DNA of 64,000 bases from Dyadobacter sp. CY345. Lineage in GTDB: Bacteria > Bacteroidota > Bacteroidia > Cytophagales > Spirosomataceae. Where the stretch lies: positions 186,001-250,000 of the forward strand of contig NZ_JAKFFS010000001.1 of assembly GCF_021502725.1 (NCBI RefSeq). The letters run 5' to 3'. Made by a program: the position numbers and the translations under genes. Positions 34,920-44,087 of the stretch are shown one piece after another (positions within the stretch are counted from its first letter, which is position 1; each line of letters begins with the position of its first letter). Below the pieces are notes generated by a model that saw nothing but the letters and a program-made list of their open reading frames with translations, was not told the origin of the DNA and searched no databases.

Positions 34920-36377
34920 ATGCACAATTACCTTTATCTGGTATTGCTTCTTTCGACATTACTGATCGGCACAGCAGGCTGTGAAAAGAAGTCTAAGGAA
35001 TCAGTTAAAATATCAATTAATATTCCGAAGGCGGCTGGGGATACCATTGTAATTGAAAGAACGAACATGATAAGTTTCGCAGGTGTCGAACTGGCGAAAA
35101 TCCGGTTGGATAGTGTAGGAAAAGGTTTTGCAGAAGTGGCTATAAAGGAGTCTGTCTTTTGCTATTTTAACAACGGAGAAAACATGGCGGCAGGCTTTTT
35201 GATTTCGCCTGGGGATGAGTTTCAGATTGTGTCTGCCGAACCTGGTGCAAAATTCCCCTTACGTTTTGAGGGAGATGGGGCAGCAGTCAACCAGGTTTAT
35301 TATGAGGCGCTGGAATTGAGGTCCGCTTTTGATAAATGGAATGGTATTTATTCTTTTCAGCTTGCAGGGAATGAATTTTTGAATGCAAAAGATTCATTGG
35401 AAAGAAGTTATGGTCAATTATTAGGCAAACTGAAAACCAATCCGGAAGTTGCCAAGGAAAAGTTGGACCTAATGAAGCGTTATTTCGATATGCATGTGAT
35501 TTTTTACCAATATAATTTCGCTGTCGGAAAAGACTCCGCAGAAATTCCACTTTCGGTTTGGGAAGTAGTCCAAAAGTTTCCGGTTGATACAATAGCGCTA
35601 AAGGCCGGTGTGTACGACTACGAATTCATTGGAAGCAATTTTTATCGTGAAAAAATCAGTAATGCTATTTATGATGAAAATAATGAAGTAGACGGCGATA
35701 CACTGGAAGCTATTTTCCCCCAACTGGCAGATAACAAAATTAAAGCTAGCCACTATCCGAAGTCCATAGAAGATTTTCTCAGGGTAAAAAGTACCAATGT
35801 CCAAATCGGGTTGAATGGTCTTACGCCGAACCTGCATAAGCTTGCGGAAGCACTTGAAAAGGAAGTTACATCAAAGGATTATAAAAGTGTGATTCGCGAA
35901 GATATTGCCCGCTGGGAAAAAATAGGCCCTGGCCAGCCAGCCCCAAATTTCTCGGGCACTACTCCGGATGGAGAGCAACTGGCGCTGTCGGATTTGCGGG
36001 GTAAAGTTGTGTATGTAGATATTTGGGCAACCTGGTGCGGGCCTTGCATAGGCGCGTTTTCAGATTCTAAAAAGATCCAGGCAGAGTTTAAAGGCAACGA
36101 CGAGATCGTATTCCTGTACGTGTCGGTAGACCGCGATACCCTCGCCTGGAAGAAAATGGTGGCTAGCGGCAAAGTGCCCGCTGGGCTGCATATGCTTAAT
36201 GGAAACGATAAGCCTGAATCCATTTGGAACCTGTACCACGTCTGGGGCATTCCGCGCTACCTGCTAATAGACGAACGTGGCCGGATGATAGCTGCGCACG
36301 CTGCCCACCCGTCTGAAAGCAATGCCACGGATGATCTGAAGAAGGCGTTGGCAGCAAGCAGTTTTGCAAAGAGATAG
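34920..36377 (+). CDS. TlpA-like thiol-disulfide oxidoreductase lipoprotein
   Basis: 485 residues. A lipoprotein signal ends at Cys21 (GTAGC). A long N-terminal region (about 25-335) of the kind found in Bacteroidota DUF4369/TlpA fusions is followed by a TlpA/thioredoxin domain (about 340-480) with APNFSGTTPDGEQLALSDL and the active site WATWCGPC. It should reduce or exchange disulfides in the periplasm. Base composition changes sharply near 35930: the thioredoxin half is GC-rich and the N-terminal half AT-rich, so the gene may be a recombinant. Flanking DNA on both sides is gene-poor. Confidence 0.88.
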   Translation: MHNYLYLVLLLSTLLIGTAGCEKKSKESVKISINIPKAAGDTIVIERTNMISFAGVELAKIRLDSVGKGFAEVAIKESVFCYFNNGENMAAGFLISPGDEFQIVSAEPGAKFPLRFEGDGAAVNQVYYEALELRSAFDKWNGIYSFQLAGNEFLNAKDSLERSYGQLLGKLKTNPEVAKEKLDLMKRYFDMHVIFYQYNFAVGKDSAEIPLSVWEVVQKFPVDTIALKAGVYDYEFIGSNFYREKISNAIYDENNEVDGDTLEAIFPQLADNKIKASHYPKSIEDFLRVKSTNVQIGLNGLTPNLHKLAEALEKEVTSKDYKSVIREDIARWEKIGPGQPAPNFSGTTPDGEQLALSDLRGKVVYVDIWATWCGPCIGAFSDSKKIQAEFKGNDEIVFLYVSVDRDTLAWKKMVASGKVPAGLHMLNGNDKPESIWNLYHVWGIPRYLLIDERGRMIAAHAAHPSESNATDDLKKALAASSFAKR

Positions 36378-36716
36378 TGGTACGAGCCGTTGCCTAGCGA
36401 CAATCACAATTCCGCCTCGCGCAGAGGAGGTAAGTCTTGAAACATAAGTTTAGCATTCTTTAAGTATCAAAGAACGAAATGGATCGACGGTCTTATCTGG
36501 ACAGTAGCTTTGAGCTGTTGATTCAAAGTACCTAGTCAAGCGACTGTTCTTGTCCGTTTTACCTCTAACCTTCCACCGCAGCTTTGCTGACGTGAAACCC
36601 AACAACACCAAATTGAGAGATTCACACCAACTAAATAATACCAATCACCAAGTCTACCTCAAAAAGGTCTCCAAGAAGTTGTACATTTACGTTAAAAATT
36701 AATTCATTTTTGCAGA
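36378..36716. other. Gene-poor stretch upstream of ribE
   Basis: 339 bases with no convincing gene. A minus-strand open frame (36450-36644) looks like chance or an eroded fragment. No RFN (FMN) riboswitch features are visible ahead of ribE. The G+C-rich character of the TlpA 3' end continues for about 60 bases and then fades. Confidence 0.5.
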
Positions 36717-37310
36717 ATGTTTACAGGAATTGTTGAAACCATAGGAGAGGTTCTAAAAGTTGAAACGGAAGGCACTAACAAAACCTTCACTTTACGTTCA
36801 AGTTTGACTCCTGAATTAAAAATTGATCAGAGCCTGAGCCATAATGGCGTTTGTCTAACGGTTGTGTCAATTAAAGAAGATACTTACCAGGTAACTGCTA
36901 TTGAAGAGACTTTAAATAAGACAAATCTGGGTCAGTTAAAAGAGGGAAGTAAGGCAAATCTTGAAAGATGTATGTCGGCAAACGGTCGTTTTGACGGACA
37001 TATAGTCCAGGGCCATGTGGACCAGACTGCCATTTGCAAGCGTGTCGAGGAGCGTGACGGAAGCTGGTTGTTTGATTTTGAATACGATGCTTCGCTGGGT
37101 AATATGACGGTGGAAAAGGGATCCATCTGCATCAATGGCGTTAGTTTGACTGTTTTTAATTCGGAGACTAATTCATTCCGGGTTGCCATTATTCCATACA
37201 CCTATTCTTTTACCAATTTTCACCAATTGCAGGAAGGAGACACCGTTAATCTTGAATTTGATATTCTTGGAAAATATATCAAGAGAATTCTTGGTTCATA
37301 TACCGTCTAG
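36717..37310 (+). CDS. ribE: Riboflavin synthase, alpha subunit
   Basis: 197 residues starting with the invariant MFTGIVE. Two lumazine-binding barrels repeat (about 1-90 and 97-190), each with the GVCLTV or GVSLTV motif and a GHIVQGHVD or NLEFD block. The enzyme converts two 6,7-dimethyl-8-ribityllumazine molecules to riboflavin. The ATG is certain from the family. A 69-base gap leads to the PASTA gene. Confidence 0.97.
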   Translation: MFTGIVETIGEVLKVETEGTNKTFTLRSSLTPELKIDQSLSHNGVCLTVVSIKEDTYQVTAIEETLNKTNLGQLKEGSKANLERCMSANGRFDGHIVQGHVDQTAICKRVEERDGSWLFDFEYDASLGNMTVEKGSICINGVSLTVFNSETNSFRVAIIPYTYSFTNFHQLQEGDTVNLEFDILGKYIKRILGSYTV

Positions 37311-37379
37311 GATATTTGCATCTTGAAATATTCCTTCTATTTTTACCGTTTTTAGAAAATTACCGCATCATGTTTTTCC

Positions 37380-38177
37380 ATGGCAAAAATTAGCACACAA
37401 TCCCGCAAGGATCTTTTTATACATATAGGCATTGTAGTATCACTCATACTGGTATTTTTTCTAGGCTTTTTCTTTATTTATTTACCATTCACGACTAATC
37501 ACGGGGAAGCAATCACCGTTCCTGACCTGCGTAAAAAAAATCTGAGCGAAATTGAAGAATTTCTTGACAGCCGTGACCTTCGTTATGAGGTAGATTCCAC
37601 TTATGTTGCCAACATTCCGCCTTTGACTGTTATTCAACAATATCCAAAACCGGGCGCAAAAGTTAAGGAGGGAAGAAAGATTTATATCACGGTTGTTGCA
37701 TTAACAGCTCCGCTTATAAAAATGCCAAAACTCACAGACATGACGCATAGAAGTGCGCAAATGCAGCTGAAAAGTTTAGGTCTTGAAGAAGGAACAATTT
37801 CTTATGTGCCGGATATGGCGCAAAATGCGGTTTTGAGACAAATGTATAAGGGCGTTGAAATTTTGCCGGGCCAGCCAATTGCCAAAGGATCGAAAATTGA
37901 TCTTGAATTAGGAGAAGGTTTGGGATCTGCACAGTTTGAATTGCCTTCTGTTATCGGAATGCCACTGGATGAGGCCAAAGTCCAGATCGTTGGAGCAGGA
38001 TTGAAAGTTGGCCAGGTTATGGAAATAGCGGCGGAAGAAGGCCAGATTCCCGGTACGGTAGCAAAACAAAATCCTGAGGGAGGCGGCAAAGTTCGAATCG
38101 GCGATGTAATTGACCTCTGGGTAATCCCGGCAGGGGCGGAACCAAATGCCACAAATGGAGAAGACACACAACTATAG
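37380..38177 (+). CDS. PASTA domain membrane protein
   Basis: 265 residues. One N-terminal membrane helix (about 13-38) is followed by three PASTA repeats (about 48-110, 115-178 and 183-250), each with a D/P-L-K-L pattern such as VPDLRKKNLSEIEEFLDSR and LPSVIGMPLDEAKVQI. PASTA domains bind peptidoglycan-like ligands, but no kinase or transpeptidase is attached. The gene overlaps the start of the next reading frame by 23 bases, so translation of the two is probably coupled. Confidence 0.93.
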   Translation: MAKISTQSRKDLFIHIGIVVSLILVFFLGFFFIYLPFTTNHGEAITVPDLRKKNLSEIEEFLDSRDLRYEVDSTYVANIPPLTVIQQYPKPGAKVKEGRKIYITVVALTAPLIKMPKLTDMTHRSAQMQLKSLGLEEGTISYVPDMAQNAVLRQMYKGVEILPGQPIAKGSKIDLELGEGLGSAQFELPSVIGMPLDEAKVQIVGAGLKVGQVMEIAAEEGQIPGTVAKQNPEGGGKVRIGDVIDLWVIPAGAEPNATNGEDTQL

Positions 38178-40026
38178 AACACTATTCGTAAAGACTTTTA
38201 AATTTTGTATCATCACATTTTTGATGCTGACCTCGATTCAGTACAATCTTGTGCACGGCCAGTTGAAACTTGTTCCGATCGGAGCAAGTCCTCATGCAGA
38301 ATCTGCATCGCAGAAATCAGGGAGGATTCAGGCTGTCAATTTGCCTTTTTTTGACGATTTTTCGACGACCGCTTCGTCTCAGCCAGATCCTGCTTTTTGG
38401 ATGCAGGGAAGCGGTGTTTATATAAACAATACCCTCGCGACAACGCAGCCTTCCGTCAATATGGCAACTTTTGACGGACTGAATGCCAGCGGTGTTCCAT
38501 ACAATTATACAAACCAACTTTCTCAGGGAAATACTGATACTTTAACATCTGTTGCAATTAATCTGGCAGGGCTGGCACCCAGCGATTCTGTCTATTTGAG
38601 TTTTTACTGGCTGGCTAAAGGTCTGGGAGAATTTCCTGATGAGAATGACACTTTGCGGCTGGAATTTTTAAATCAGAACAAACAGTGGATCTCAGTTTGG
38701 CAAAAAAATGGGATGGTTTATGATTCTTTATTCAAACAGGAATTTATAGCGGTCAATAACCCAGCGTTTCTACACGCCGATTTCCAGTTTCGTTTTCGGG
38801 CTTATGGCAGGCTTTCCGGTTTTTATGACACCTGGCATCTGGATTATTTGTATTTGAATAAAGGCAGGTCGATCAATGACCGGTTTATTAAGGATATCGC
38901 AGTTCGGAAGCCGCTGACTCCGTTTTTGAAAAAATATACTTCTATGCCGTTGAAGCAATATTGGGTAAATCCAAGGCTGGCAACGGCTGATTCTGTTGGG
39001 ACTGATATTCTGAATCTCTTCAACAATTTCAATTTCACAACATTTACATTTACAGTAAAGGACGAACTTACCGGTAGACAATTACAGAATTACAATGGTT
39101 CTGCCTCCGTTTTTATAGGAGGAAGTCAAACGCAGGTGAAGTCGGTTGCGCTTAATCAAATCGCCGAGGATAATTCTGTAAAGGCATTAAAGTTGCGTTA
39201 TAAATTCAATCTTATCACCACAGACGATCAAAATCCAGCTATTCCGTCTGTGAATCTGCGGCGAAATGATACGATAAGTGCGCGGGCGGATTTGAGCGAT
39301 TATTATGCATACGACGATGGAAGTGCAGAATATGGTGTTCGGATTAACCAACGGCTTGCACGTGCAGTTGTCAGATTTTCACTTTCGCAACCGGATACTT
39401 TGGCCGGCGTGCGTATGTCGATTGTGCCATTTAATAAGGATATCTCGGGACAGTCATTTACGCTTCAGGTTTGGAGTAATAAAAACGGAAAGCCTGACCA
39501 GTTGATTGTACAAAAAGCAGTGGCAGCAAGTTATGCTGCTGAACGTGACAGTTTGATTCAATATGCATTTGACAATCCTGTCGCGGTTGCAGATACCTTT
39601 TATGTGGGATGGCTTCAGATAAATGAAGAACCTTTGAGTATAGGATTTGACCGCAATTCTTTATTAGGAAGGAATGAAGTGTTTTTTAATTTGGGTACTG
39701 AATGGGTAAAAGATACCGGATTAAAGGGCAGCATCATCTTACGGCCGTATATGGGTGGGAGAGCAGTCGGAGTTGTAACCGGCTCAGAAGAATTTGAAAA
39801 AGACGCTTATTTTTTTCCAAATCCTAACAGAGGTGTTTTGAACTGGAAAAACAAACAGATAAAAAAAATAGAGATTTTTTCAATCGTCGGATCTTTGGTC
39901 AGCGTTTTACATCCTGAAAGTGGGACCTTGTCTGCGACAGTGAATGATCTGCCAGACGGAATGTATTTAATAAAAGCATCCGATGGGAAACGATCTTTTG
40001 TGCAAAAAATGTTGATAGTAAAATAG
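38155..40026 (+). CDS. T9SS type A sorting domain-containing secreted protein
   Basis: 623 residues from the ATG at 38155 (38146 is also possible). A signal peptide (about 1-36, ...VHGQ) and a large beta-rich body precede the C-terminal type A sorting signal (about 548-623): FFPNPNRGVLNW, IEIFSIVGSLV, LPDGMYLIKA and FVQKMLIVK. It should be exported by the type IX secretion machinery encoded at 43-49 kb. The body contains no catalytic motif I recognise; it may be a surface or adhesion-type protein. Confidence 0.9.
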   Translation: MEKTHNYRTLFVKTFKFCIITFLMLTSIQYNLVHGQLKLVPIGASPHAESASQKSGRIQAVNLPFFDDFSTTASSQPDPAFWMQGSGVYINNTLATTQPSVNMATFDGLNASGVPYNYTNQLSQGNTDTLTSVAINLAGLAPSDSVYLSFYWLAKGLGEFPDENDTLRLEFLNQNKQWISVWQKNGMVYDSLFKQEFIAVNNPAFLHADFQFRFRAYGRLSGFYDTWHLDYLYLNKGRSINDRFIKDIAVRKPLTPFLKKYTSMPLKQYWVNPRLATADSVGTDILNLFNNFNFTTFTFTVKDELTGRQLQNYNGSASVFIGGSQTQVKSVALNQIAEDNSVKALKLRYKFNLITTDDQNPAIPSVNLRRNDTISARADLSDYYAYDDGSAEYGVRINQRLARAVVRFSLSQPDTLAGVRMSIVPFNKDISGQSFTLQVWSNKNGKPDQLIVQKAVAASYAAERDSLIQYAFDNPVAVADTFYVGWLQINEEPLSIGFDRNSLLGRNEVFFNLGTEWVKDTGLKGSIILRPYMGGRAVGVVTGSEEFEKDAYFFPNPNRGVLNWKNKQIKKIEIFSIVGSLVSVLHPESGTLSATVNDLPDGMYLIKASDGKRSFVQKMLIVK

Positions 40027-40054
40027 ATTTAAGCAATATCATAACGCAATAAAT

Positions 40055-40360
40055 ATGGATATCACAGTAGAGGAATTGAAAGAACGTCTGGATAAAGGTG
40101 AAGAACTGAATTTTTACGACGTACGTGAAGAACACGAATTTGAAGAAGATAATCTTGGCGCCATTTTGATTCCTCTGGCCGAATTGCCGGATCACGTGGC
40201 GGAACTTGAACCCCTGAAAGATTCTGAAATAATCATCCATTGCCGTTCCGGCGCCAGAAGTGGTAAGGCTGCTAAATTTCTGGAATCACAAGGTTTCACA
40301 AATGTTCGTAACGTCTTAGGTGGAATTCTTGCTTACAGGGAATTGGAAGAAGAGGCATAA
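40055..40360 (+). CDS. Rhodanese-like domain protein
   Basis: 101 residues, a single rhodanese domain. The active-site loop is HCRSGARSGKAA, with the catalytic Cys about residue 68, followed by VLGGILAYRE. The small cytoplasmic form transfers sulfur or handles persulfides. It follows the T9SS protein by 28 bases and ends at a bidirectional terminator shared with miaA. Confidence 0.94.
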   Translation: MDITVEELKERLDKGEELNFYDVREEHEFEEDNLGAILIPLAELPDHVAELEPLKDSEIIIHCRSGARSGKAAKFLESQGFTNVRNVLGGILAYRELEEEA

Positions 40361-40378
40361 TACATCGAAATTAAGTCG

Positions 40379-40423
40379 AACCGGGTTAATCTGATTTCTC
40401 AAAAAATCTAGATTAACCCGGTT
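40379..40423. terminator. Bidirectional terminator whose right arm encodes the end of MiaA
   Basis: AACCGGGTTAATCT (40379-40392) pairs perfectly over 14 bp with AGATTAACCCGGTT (40410-40423). The right arm contains the last codons (E-T-G-L-I) and part of the stop codon of miaA. Confidence 0.75.
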
Positions 40424-41328
40424 TCTGTTTGTACAAAGTTTAATAGTTCGTTAAACTGATTGGGCTGAAACCATTTGAAATTTCCCTGATGTCTGAACCA
40501 GGTCAGTTGTCTTTTTGCATATCTCCTGGAATTTTGTTTCAATCGACGAACCATTTCTTTTTCGTCATATAACCCATCCAGATAGCCATACACTTCTTTA
40601 TAACCGACAGTTTGCAGAGCATGGCAATCCCGAAACTGTATTACACTTTTAGCTTCTTCGACCAAACCTTCCTTTAACATATTATCCATTCTCAAATCTA
40701 TCCTGTCATACAGTTCTTTTCTATCCCTATCCAGGGCAATCAAAATTTGTTTGAACGGGCGTTGCTGGATATTTTTTTGCTGATACTGAGATATGGGAAC
40801 TCCTGTCGTTTTAAATACTTCCAGGGCTCTGACCACACGCTGCGGATTATGAATTTCTTTTGTTTCGGCAAAAGCAGGATCAATGACTCTGATTTCTTCC
40901 TGTAAAACTTCGAGGCCTTCATTTATTAAACGAGCTGTCAAAGTCTCACGTAAACCTTCCAAAGGCGCAGGCAGGACATCTAATCCTTCACAAACAGCTT
41001 TGATATATAAGCCTGAGCCACCTGTCATGACCACACAATCATGATGACTGAATAGCTCATCAAGTTTTCCAAGTGCATCCCGTTCGAAGTCACCGGCGCT
41101 GTATGTTTCCGTAATGGAATGGGAATTGATAAAATGATGTGGTACAGCTGCTAACTCAGCCGCATTTGGCTTGGCGGTCCCTATGGATAATTCTCGAAAT
41201 ATTTGTCTTGAATCAGCCGAAATAATTTCAGTGCCTAGTGCCCCGGCGAGCTTAATAGAAAGTTCGGTTTTCCCTACTGCCGTTGGTCCGGCAATGGTAA
41301 TGAGGTATTTTGCCTGGCTGTTTGGCAT
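40408..41328 (-). CDS. miaA: tRNA dimethylallyltransferase
   Basis: 306 residues from the ATG at 41328 (MPNSQAKYLITIAGPT); an ATG at 41361 adds an atypical leader. The P-loop GPTAVGKTELS (about residues 14-24), ISADSRQIFRELSIGTAKP, TGGSGLYIKA and late RRYAKRQLTWFR are diagnostic. It adds dimethylallyl to A37 of UNN-reading tRNAs. It is divergent from the DUF4230 gene with only 44 bases between starts. Confidence 0.97.
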   Translation of the reverse strand: MPNSQAKYLITIAGPTAVGKTELSIKLAGALGTEIISADSRQIFRELSIGTAKPNAAELAAVPHHFINSHSITETYSAGDFERDALGKLDELFSHHDCVVMTGGSGLYIKAVCEGLDVLPAPLEGLRETLTARLINEGLEVLQEEIRVIDPAFAETKEIHNPQRVVRALEVFKTTGVPISQYQQKNIQQRPFKQILIALDRDRKELYDRIDLRMDNMLKEGLVEEAKSVIQFRDCHALQTVGYKEVYGYLDGLYDEKEMVRRLKQNSRRYAKRQLTWFRHQGNFKWFQPNQFNELLNFVQTETGLI

Positions 41329-41372
41329 TCTGGACTTTTTATGTGATTTTAGTAAACACAAAAATACACATC

Positions 41373-42041
41373 ATGGAAATGAGCACACTACTTTTTTTTA
41401 TTTTATCTGTTACACTGGGAGGAAGCCTCGGGGCAGGAGCCTATTATTTTTGGTCCCGAAAATATTTGGCAAACTCTGAGCCGCAAAAAGAAGCAATTGT
41501 TTTATTAGAAAGAATAGAGAAAGTTTTCAAAGTTGTGATGGCAGAAGGATACTTCACGGAAATTTATAATTATCAGCACGACAAAAATATCTGGAATTTG
41601 ATAAAGGATAAGAAGAAAGCATTGATCATAGCAAAAGCGAAAGTTCTGGTTGGATATGATTTTGGAAAGCTTCGTTACCATATTGAAGGAAGTGAAAAGA
41701 AAATGATCATCGACTTTTTCCCGGAACCGGAAATTCTTTCTATGGATACCGATTATAAATTTTACGACATTGAGCAGGGATGGCTGAATAGATTTCAGAG
41801 CGATGACTATACTTCCATACTGAACGAAGCCAAACAAACGATGAACGAGAAAGCATTGCAAAGTGACCTTCCCCGAATCGCAACAAATCAGGTTCAATTG
41901 ATGATGTTTCAGCTTGCTGCGACGATGAACTGGAAAATTGATATGCAGTTGCCGGAAGCCAATAAAGACCTTCTGGATGAATACACGGCCTACAAACCAA
42001 TTGATGCCGGGATAGATTCGCTAAATAAAAAATTAGATTGA
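41373..42041 (+). CDS. DUF4230 domain-containing membrane-anchored protein
   Basis: 222 residues from the ATG at 41373. One N-terminal helix (about 1-27) is followed by a DUF4230 domain (about 35-200) with the characteristic ALIIAKAKVLVGYDFGKL and a late QLAATMNW segment. DUF4230 proteins have no known activity. It is divergently transcribed from miaA across a very short shared region. Confidence 0.85.
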   Translation: MEMSTLLFFILSVTLGGSLGAGAYYFWSRKYLANSEPQKEAIVLLERIEKVFKVVMAEGYFTEIYNYQHDKNIWNLIKDKKKALIIAKAKVLVGYDFGKLRYHIEGSEKKMIIDFFPEPEILSMDTDYKFYDIEQGWLNRFQSDDYTSILNEAKQTMNEKALQSDLPRIATNQVQLMMFQLAATMNWKIDMQLPEANKDLLDEYTAYKPIDAGIDSLNKKLD

Positions 42042-42162
42042 AATTGATGATCCTGCAAAATAATACTTGTCAGTTTCATCACTTTGATCATTTCCAGCGT
42101 ATACTTAATTGAATTCTCTCATATTCTTAATAACTATTACTCATTCTTAAACTTTTACTTTT

Positions 42163-42765
42163 ATGTACAAAAAATTATTATTGGTTGTATGCGTATGCTT
42201 TATGGCATTTTTGGCAGGTTGTAAAGGGGACGATGGCGCAGTTGGGCCGCAGGGTGAGAAAGGTGAAACTGGCGCGACTGGGCCCGCAGGGCCGGCAGGT
42301 AGTGGTGGAGCAGGGGCATCCGCAATTGTACTTACAACCGGTGCTGTGTCGGGAACGGGAACGCAGGGCGATTTGTCATTTGTAATTGATGATCAGCTTG
42401 ATGCGGAAGCTGAAGCTTTCTACGACAGTAGCGTTGTGGTAATGGTTTATGGTAAATCTTTGGGTGTCTGGTGGCCTTTACCGGGAATCGTTCAATTTAC
42501 AGGTGATGCTGTAAGCAATTTTACCTTCGTTCATGGGGTTGATCAGGCAACTTTTTTCCTGGATATCTTAACTACGGGTTGGTCTGAGGATACAGATACA
42601 GCGCCTACGAGAAATTTCGATGATATTAGAATTGTTTTGGTTCCTGCTTCGAGTGGAGCAAGACTTTCGGCTGATGTGAATTGGAAAAGTTACGAAGAGA
42701 CAATTTCAGCGTTGGGGTTGAATGCCAGTCTTGCTAAAAAGGCTATCCCATATAGGAAGAAATAG
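42163..42765 (+). CDS. Lipoprotein with a short collagen-like repeat
   Basis: 200 residues. A lipobox (FLAGC) lipidates Cys20, and about nine Gly-X-Y triplets (GAVGPQGEKGETGATGPAG...) cover residues 25-50, followed by a beta-rich globular domain without known motifs. The short collagen-like stalk may trimerise or extend the protein from the outer membrane. It stands alone and is followed by a terminator. Confidence 0.85.
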   Translation: MYKKLLLVVCVCFMAFLAGCKGDDGAVGPQGEKGETGATGPAGPAGSGGAGASAIVLTTGAVSGTGTQGDLSFVIDDQLDAEAEAFYDSSVVVMVYGKSLGVWWPLPGIVQFTGDAVSNFTFVHGVDQATFFLDILTTGWSEDTDTAPTRNFDDIRIVLVPASSGARLSADVNWKSYEETISALGLNASLAKKAIPYRKK

Positions 42766-42790
42766 ATTTATCGAAAGACATTATTGACAG

Positions 42791-42824
42791 AATCCCGATC
42801 TCAACAATCGGGATTTTTGCTTTT
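42791..42824 (+). terminator. Terminator of the collagen-like lipoprotein gene
   Basis: AATCCCGAT (42791-42799) pairs with ATCGGGATT (42807-42815), followed by a T-rich tail. Confidence 0.8.
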
Positions 42825-42942
42825 GAATTAGTTAAGCTAGATGTTTAGTATTTAGCAATTCCGATAAATTCATTGAGTTTTCAAGACAAACTCTCGCCGA
42901 GATAATTCAACGACTATAATAAGAAATTTACAGTTCCTTTAT

Positions 42943-42977
42943 AACAAAAACGGAGATACCAATCTGGCATCTCCGTT
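42943..42977 (-). terminator. Terminator of the gldKLMN operon
   Basis: AACGGAGAT (42949-42957) pairs with ATCTCCGTT (42969-42977) with an inner CC/GG extension. On the minus strand the hairpin is followed by TTTTTGTTAT. It lies 23 bases after the gldN stop. Confidence 0.8.
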
Positions 42978-42999
42978 CGTGTTATAAAGAAATCTGGAA

Positions 43000-44046
43000 T
43001 TAATATTCCCAAAGCCCGTGTTCAAGTTCCATCAACTCCTGTTCGTAGTTAAGAGACTTTATAAGTGCTTCTTTATCTCCTTTGTAAATGTCAATAAATG
43101 ATTTGTCAGCTGCATTGGAGTATTTTGTAATACGTCCGTAAAACAAACGCAAATCGAAAGCATCTGCAAGGTTTTTATTCTGAGCAGTGTTCTTATTGTT
43201 ATACCAGATGTATTTTTTAGGATCACTTCTAAATAGACGCTCTACATCTTTATAACGGAATGAAGCAATTGGTAATTCAAGACCTGTTGCAGCGTTCATA
43301 TCTGAAGGAATCAGAAGTGTGATTGCCTGGATATCCATGTACAAACGAGAGCGTTTTTTGTCAAAAGTCCAATCTTCCTTCACTTCCATCAAATTGATCT
43401 GATCAGGAAAAAATTCTTCTTCAATCGCCATCGTAGCAGCTATCTGGAAAGTATCAACTGGTGCAGTTGCAACAACCGGTGGTTCTTCTTTTATCGCCTT
43501 ACCTTTTGTTCCTTTTTTCTTCGGTTTAGGTGCTCCCCATCCGTCATCTTCGACAGCTGCTTTTTTAGTTGGTGCTCCCCATCCGTCATCAGCCGCTGCT
43601 GTTTTTTCGGTAGTTTTAGTGTCTACTTTTGGCTTATCATCCCATCCACTGGCATCCGTCGAAGGTTTTCCAAAACCTGCTGCAATTTCTTCGGCAGACA
43701 AACCCGCTGTCTGATTTGGAATAAGCAGTTTTTTATGAATCAGATCACTGGATAATTTAGTAGTACAAGAGTCGTTTGTATAGGCATCGATAAGACCTGC
43801 TTTCGCTGCCTCTAAAAGATATCTTGTAATCTCATTATTTTTTGAGAACATGGATGAATTTTGTTTCTCTTTAAGATCCACTCTTCTCCATAACGTTCTC
43901 TTCATCATTACATCACCATCACTGATTGGATGTGATGAAAACTGATTAGCGGTAGAGTCTTCCTTCTCCTGTGCAAATACCATGGAAGATCCCATCGTAA
44001 GGGATAATATTGTCCATGCAATTGTTTTTCCGTTCATTCTTCTCAT
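43000..44046 (-). CDS. gldN: Gliding motility / type IX secretion protein GldN
   Basis: 348 residues with a signal peptide (about 1-26, ...VFAQ). The N-terminal GldN segment (DGDVMMKRTLWRRVDLKEKQN) and the C-terminal block with LRLFYGRITKYSN are family features. GldN forms the periplasmic ring with GldK under the outer membrane in the T9SS. An acidic tandem motif, DDGWGAP, occurs twice around residues 150-175 and sits in a low-complexity Lys/Thr-rich linker that is not conserved in the well-studied members. It is last of gldKLMN. Confidence 0.94.
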   Translation of the reverse strand: MRRMNGKTIAWTILSLTMGSSMVFAQEKEDSTANQFSSHPISDGDVMMKRTLWRRVDLKEKQNSSMFSKNNEITRYLLEAAKAGLIDAYTNDSCTTKLSSDLIHKKLLIPNQTAGLSAEEIAAGFGKPSTDASGWDDKPKVDTKTTEKTAAADDGWGAPTKKAAVEDDGWGAPKPKKKGTKGKAIKEEPPVVATAPVDTFQIAATMAIEEEFFPDQINLMEVKEDWTFDKKRSRLYMDIQAITLLIPSDMNAATGLELPIASFRYKDVERLFRSDPKKYIWYNNKNTAQNKNLADAFDLRLFYGRITKYSNAADKSFIDIYKGDKEALIKSLNYEQELMELEHGLWEY

Positions 44047-44087
44047 TGCTTATATTTTATCTTATCCAATCAGCAATTTGTATGTTA

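Noticed and set aside
36450..36644. Minus-strand 64-residue open frame upstream of ribE, possibly a transposase relic
   Set aside because: No recognisable transposase motif, no terminal repeats, and composition is not protein-like; listed only as gene-poor DNA.
36640..36716. FMN (RFN) riboswitch ahead of ribE
   Set aside because: The conserved RFN helices and AGGGGC-type core are not visible; the leader is AT-rich and short.
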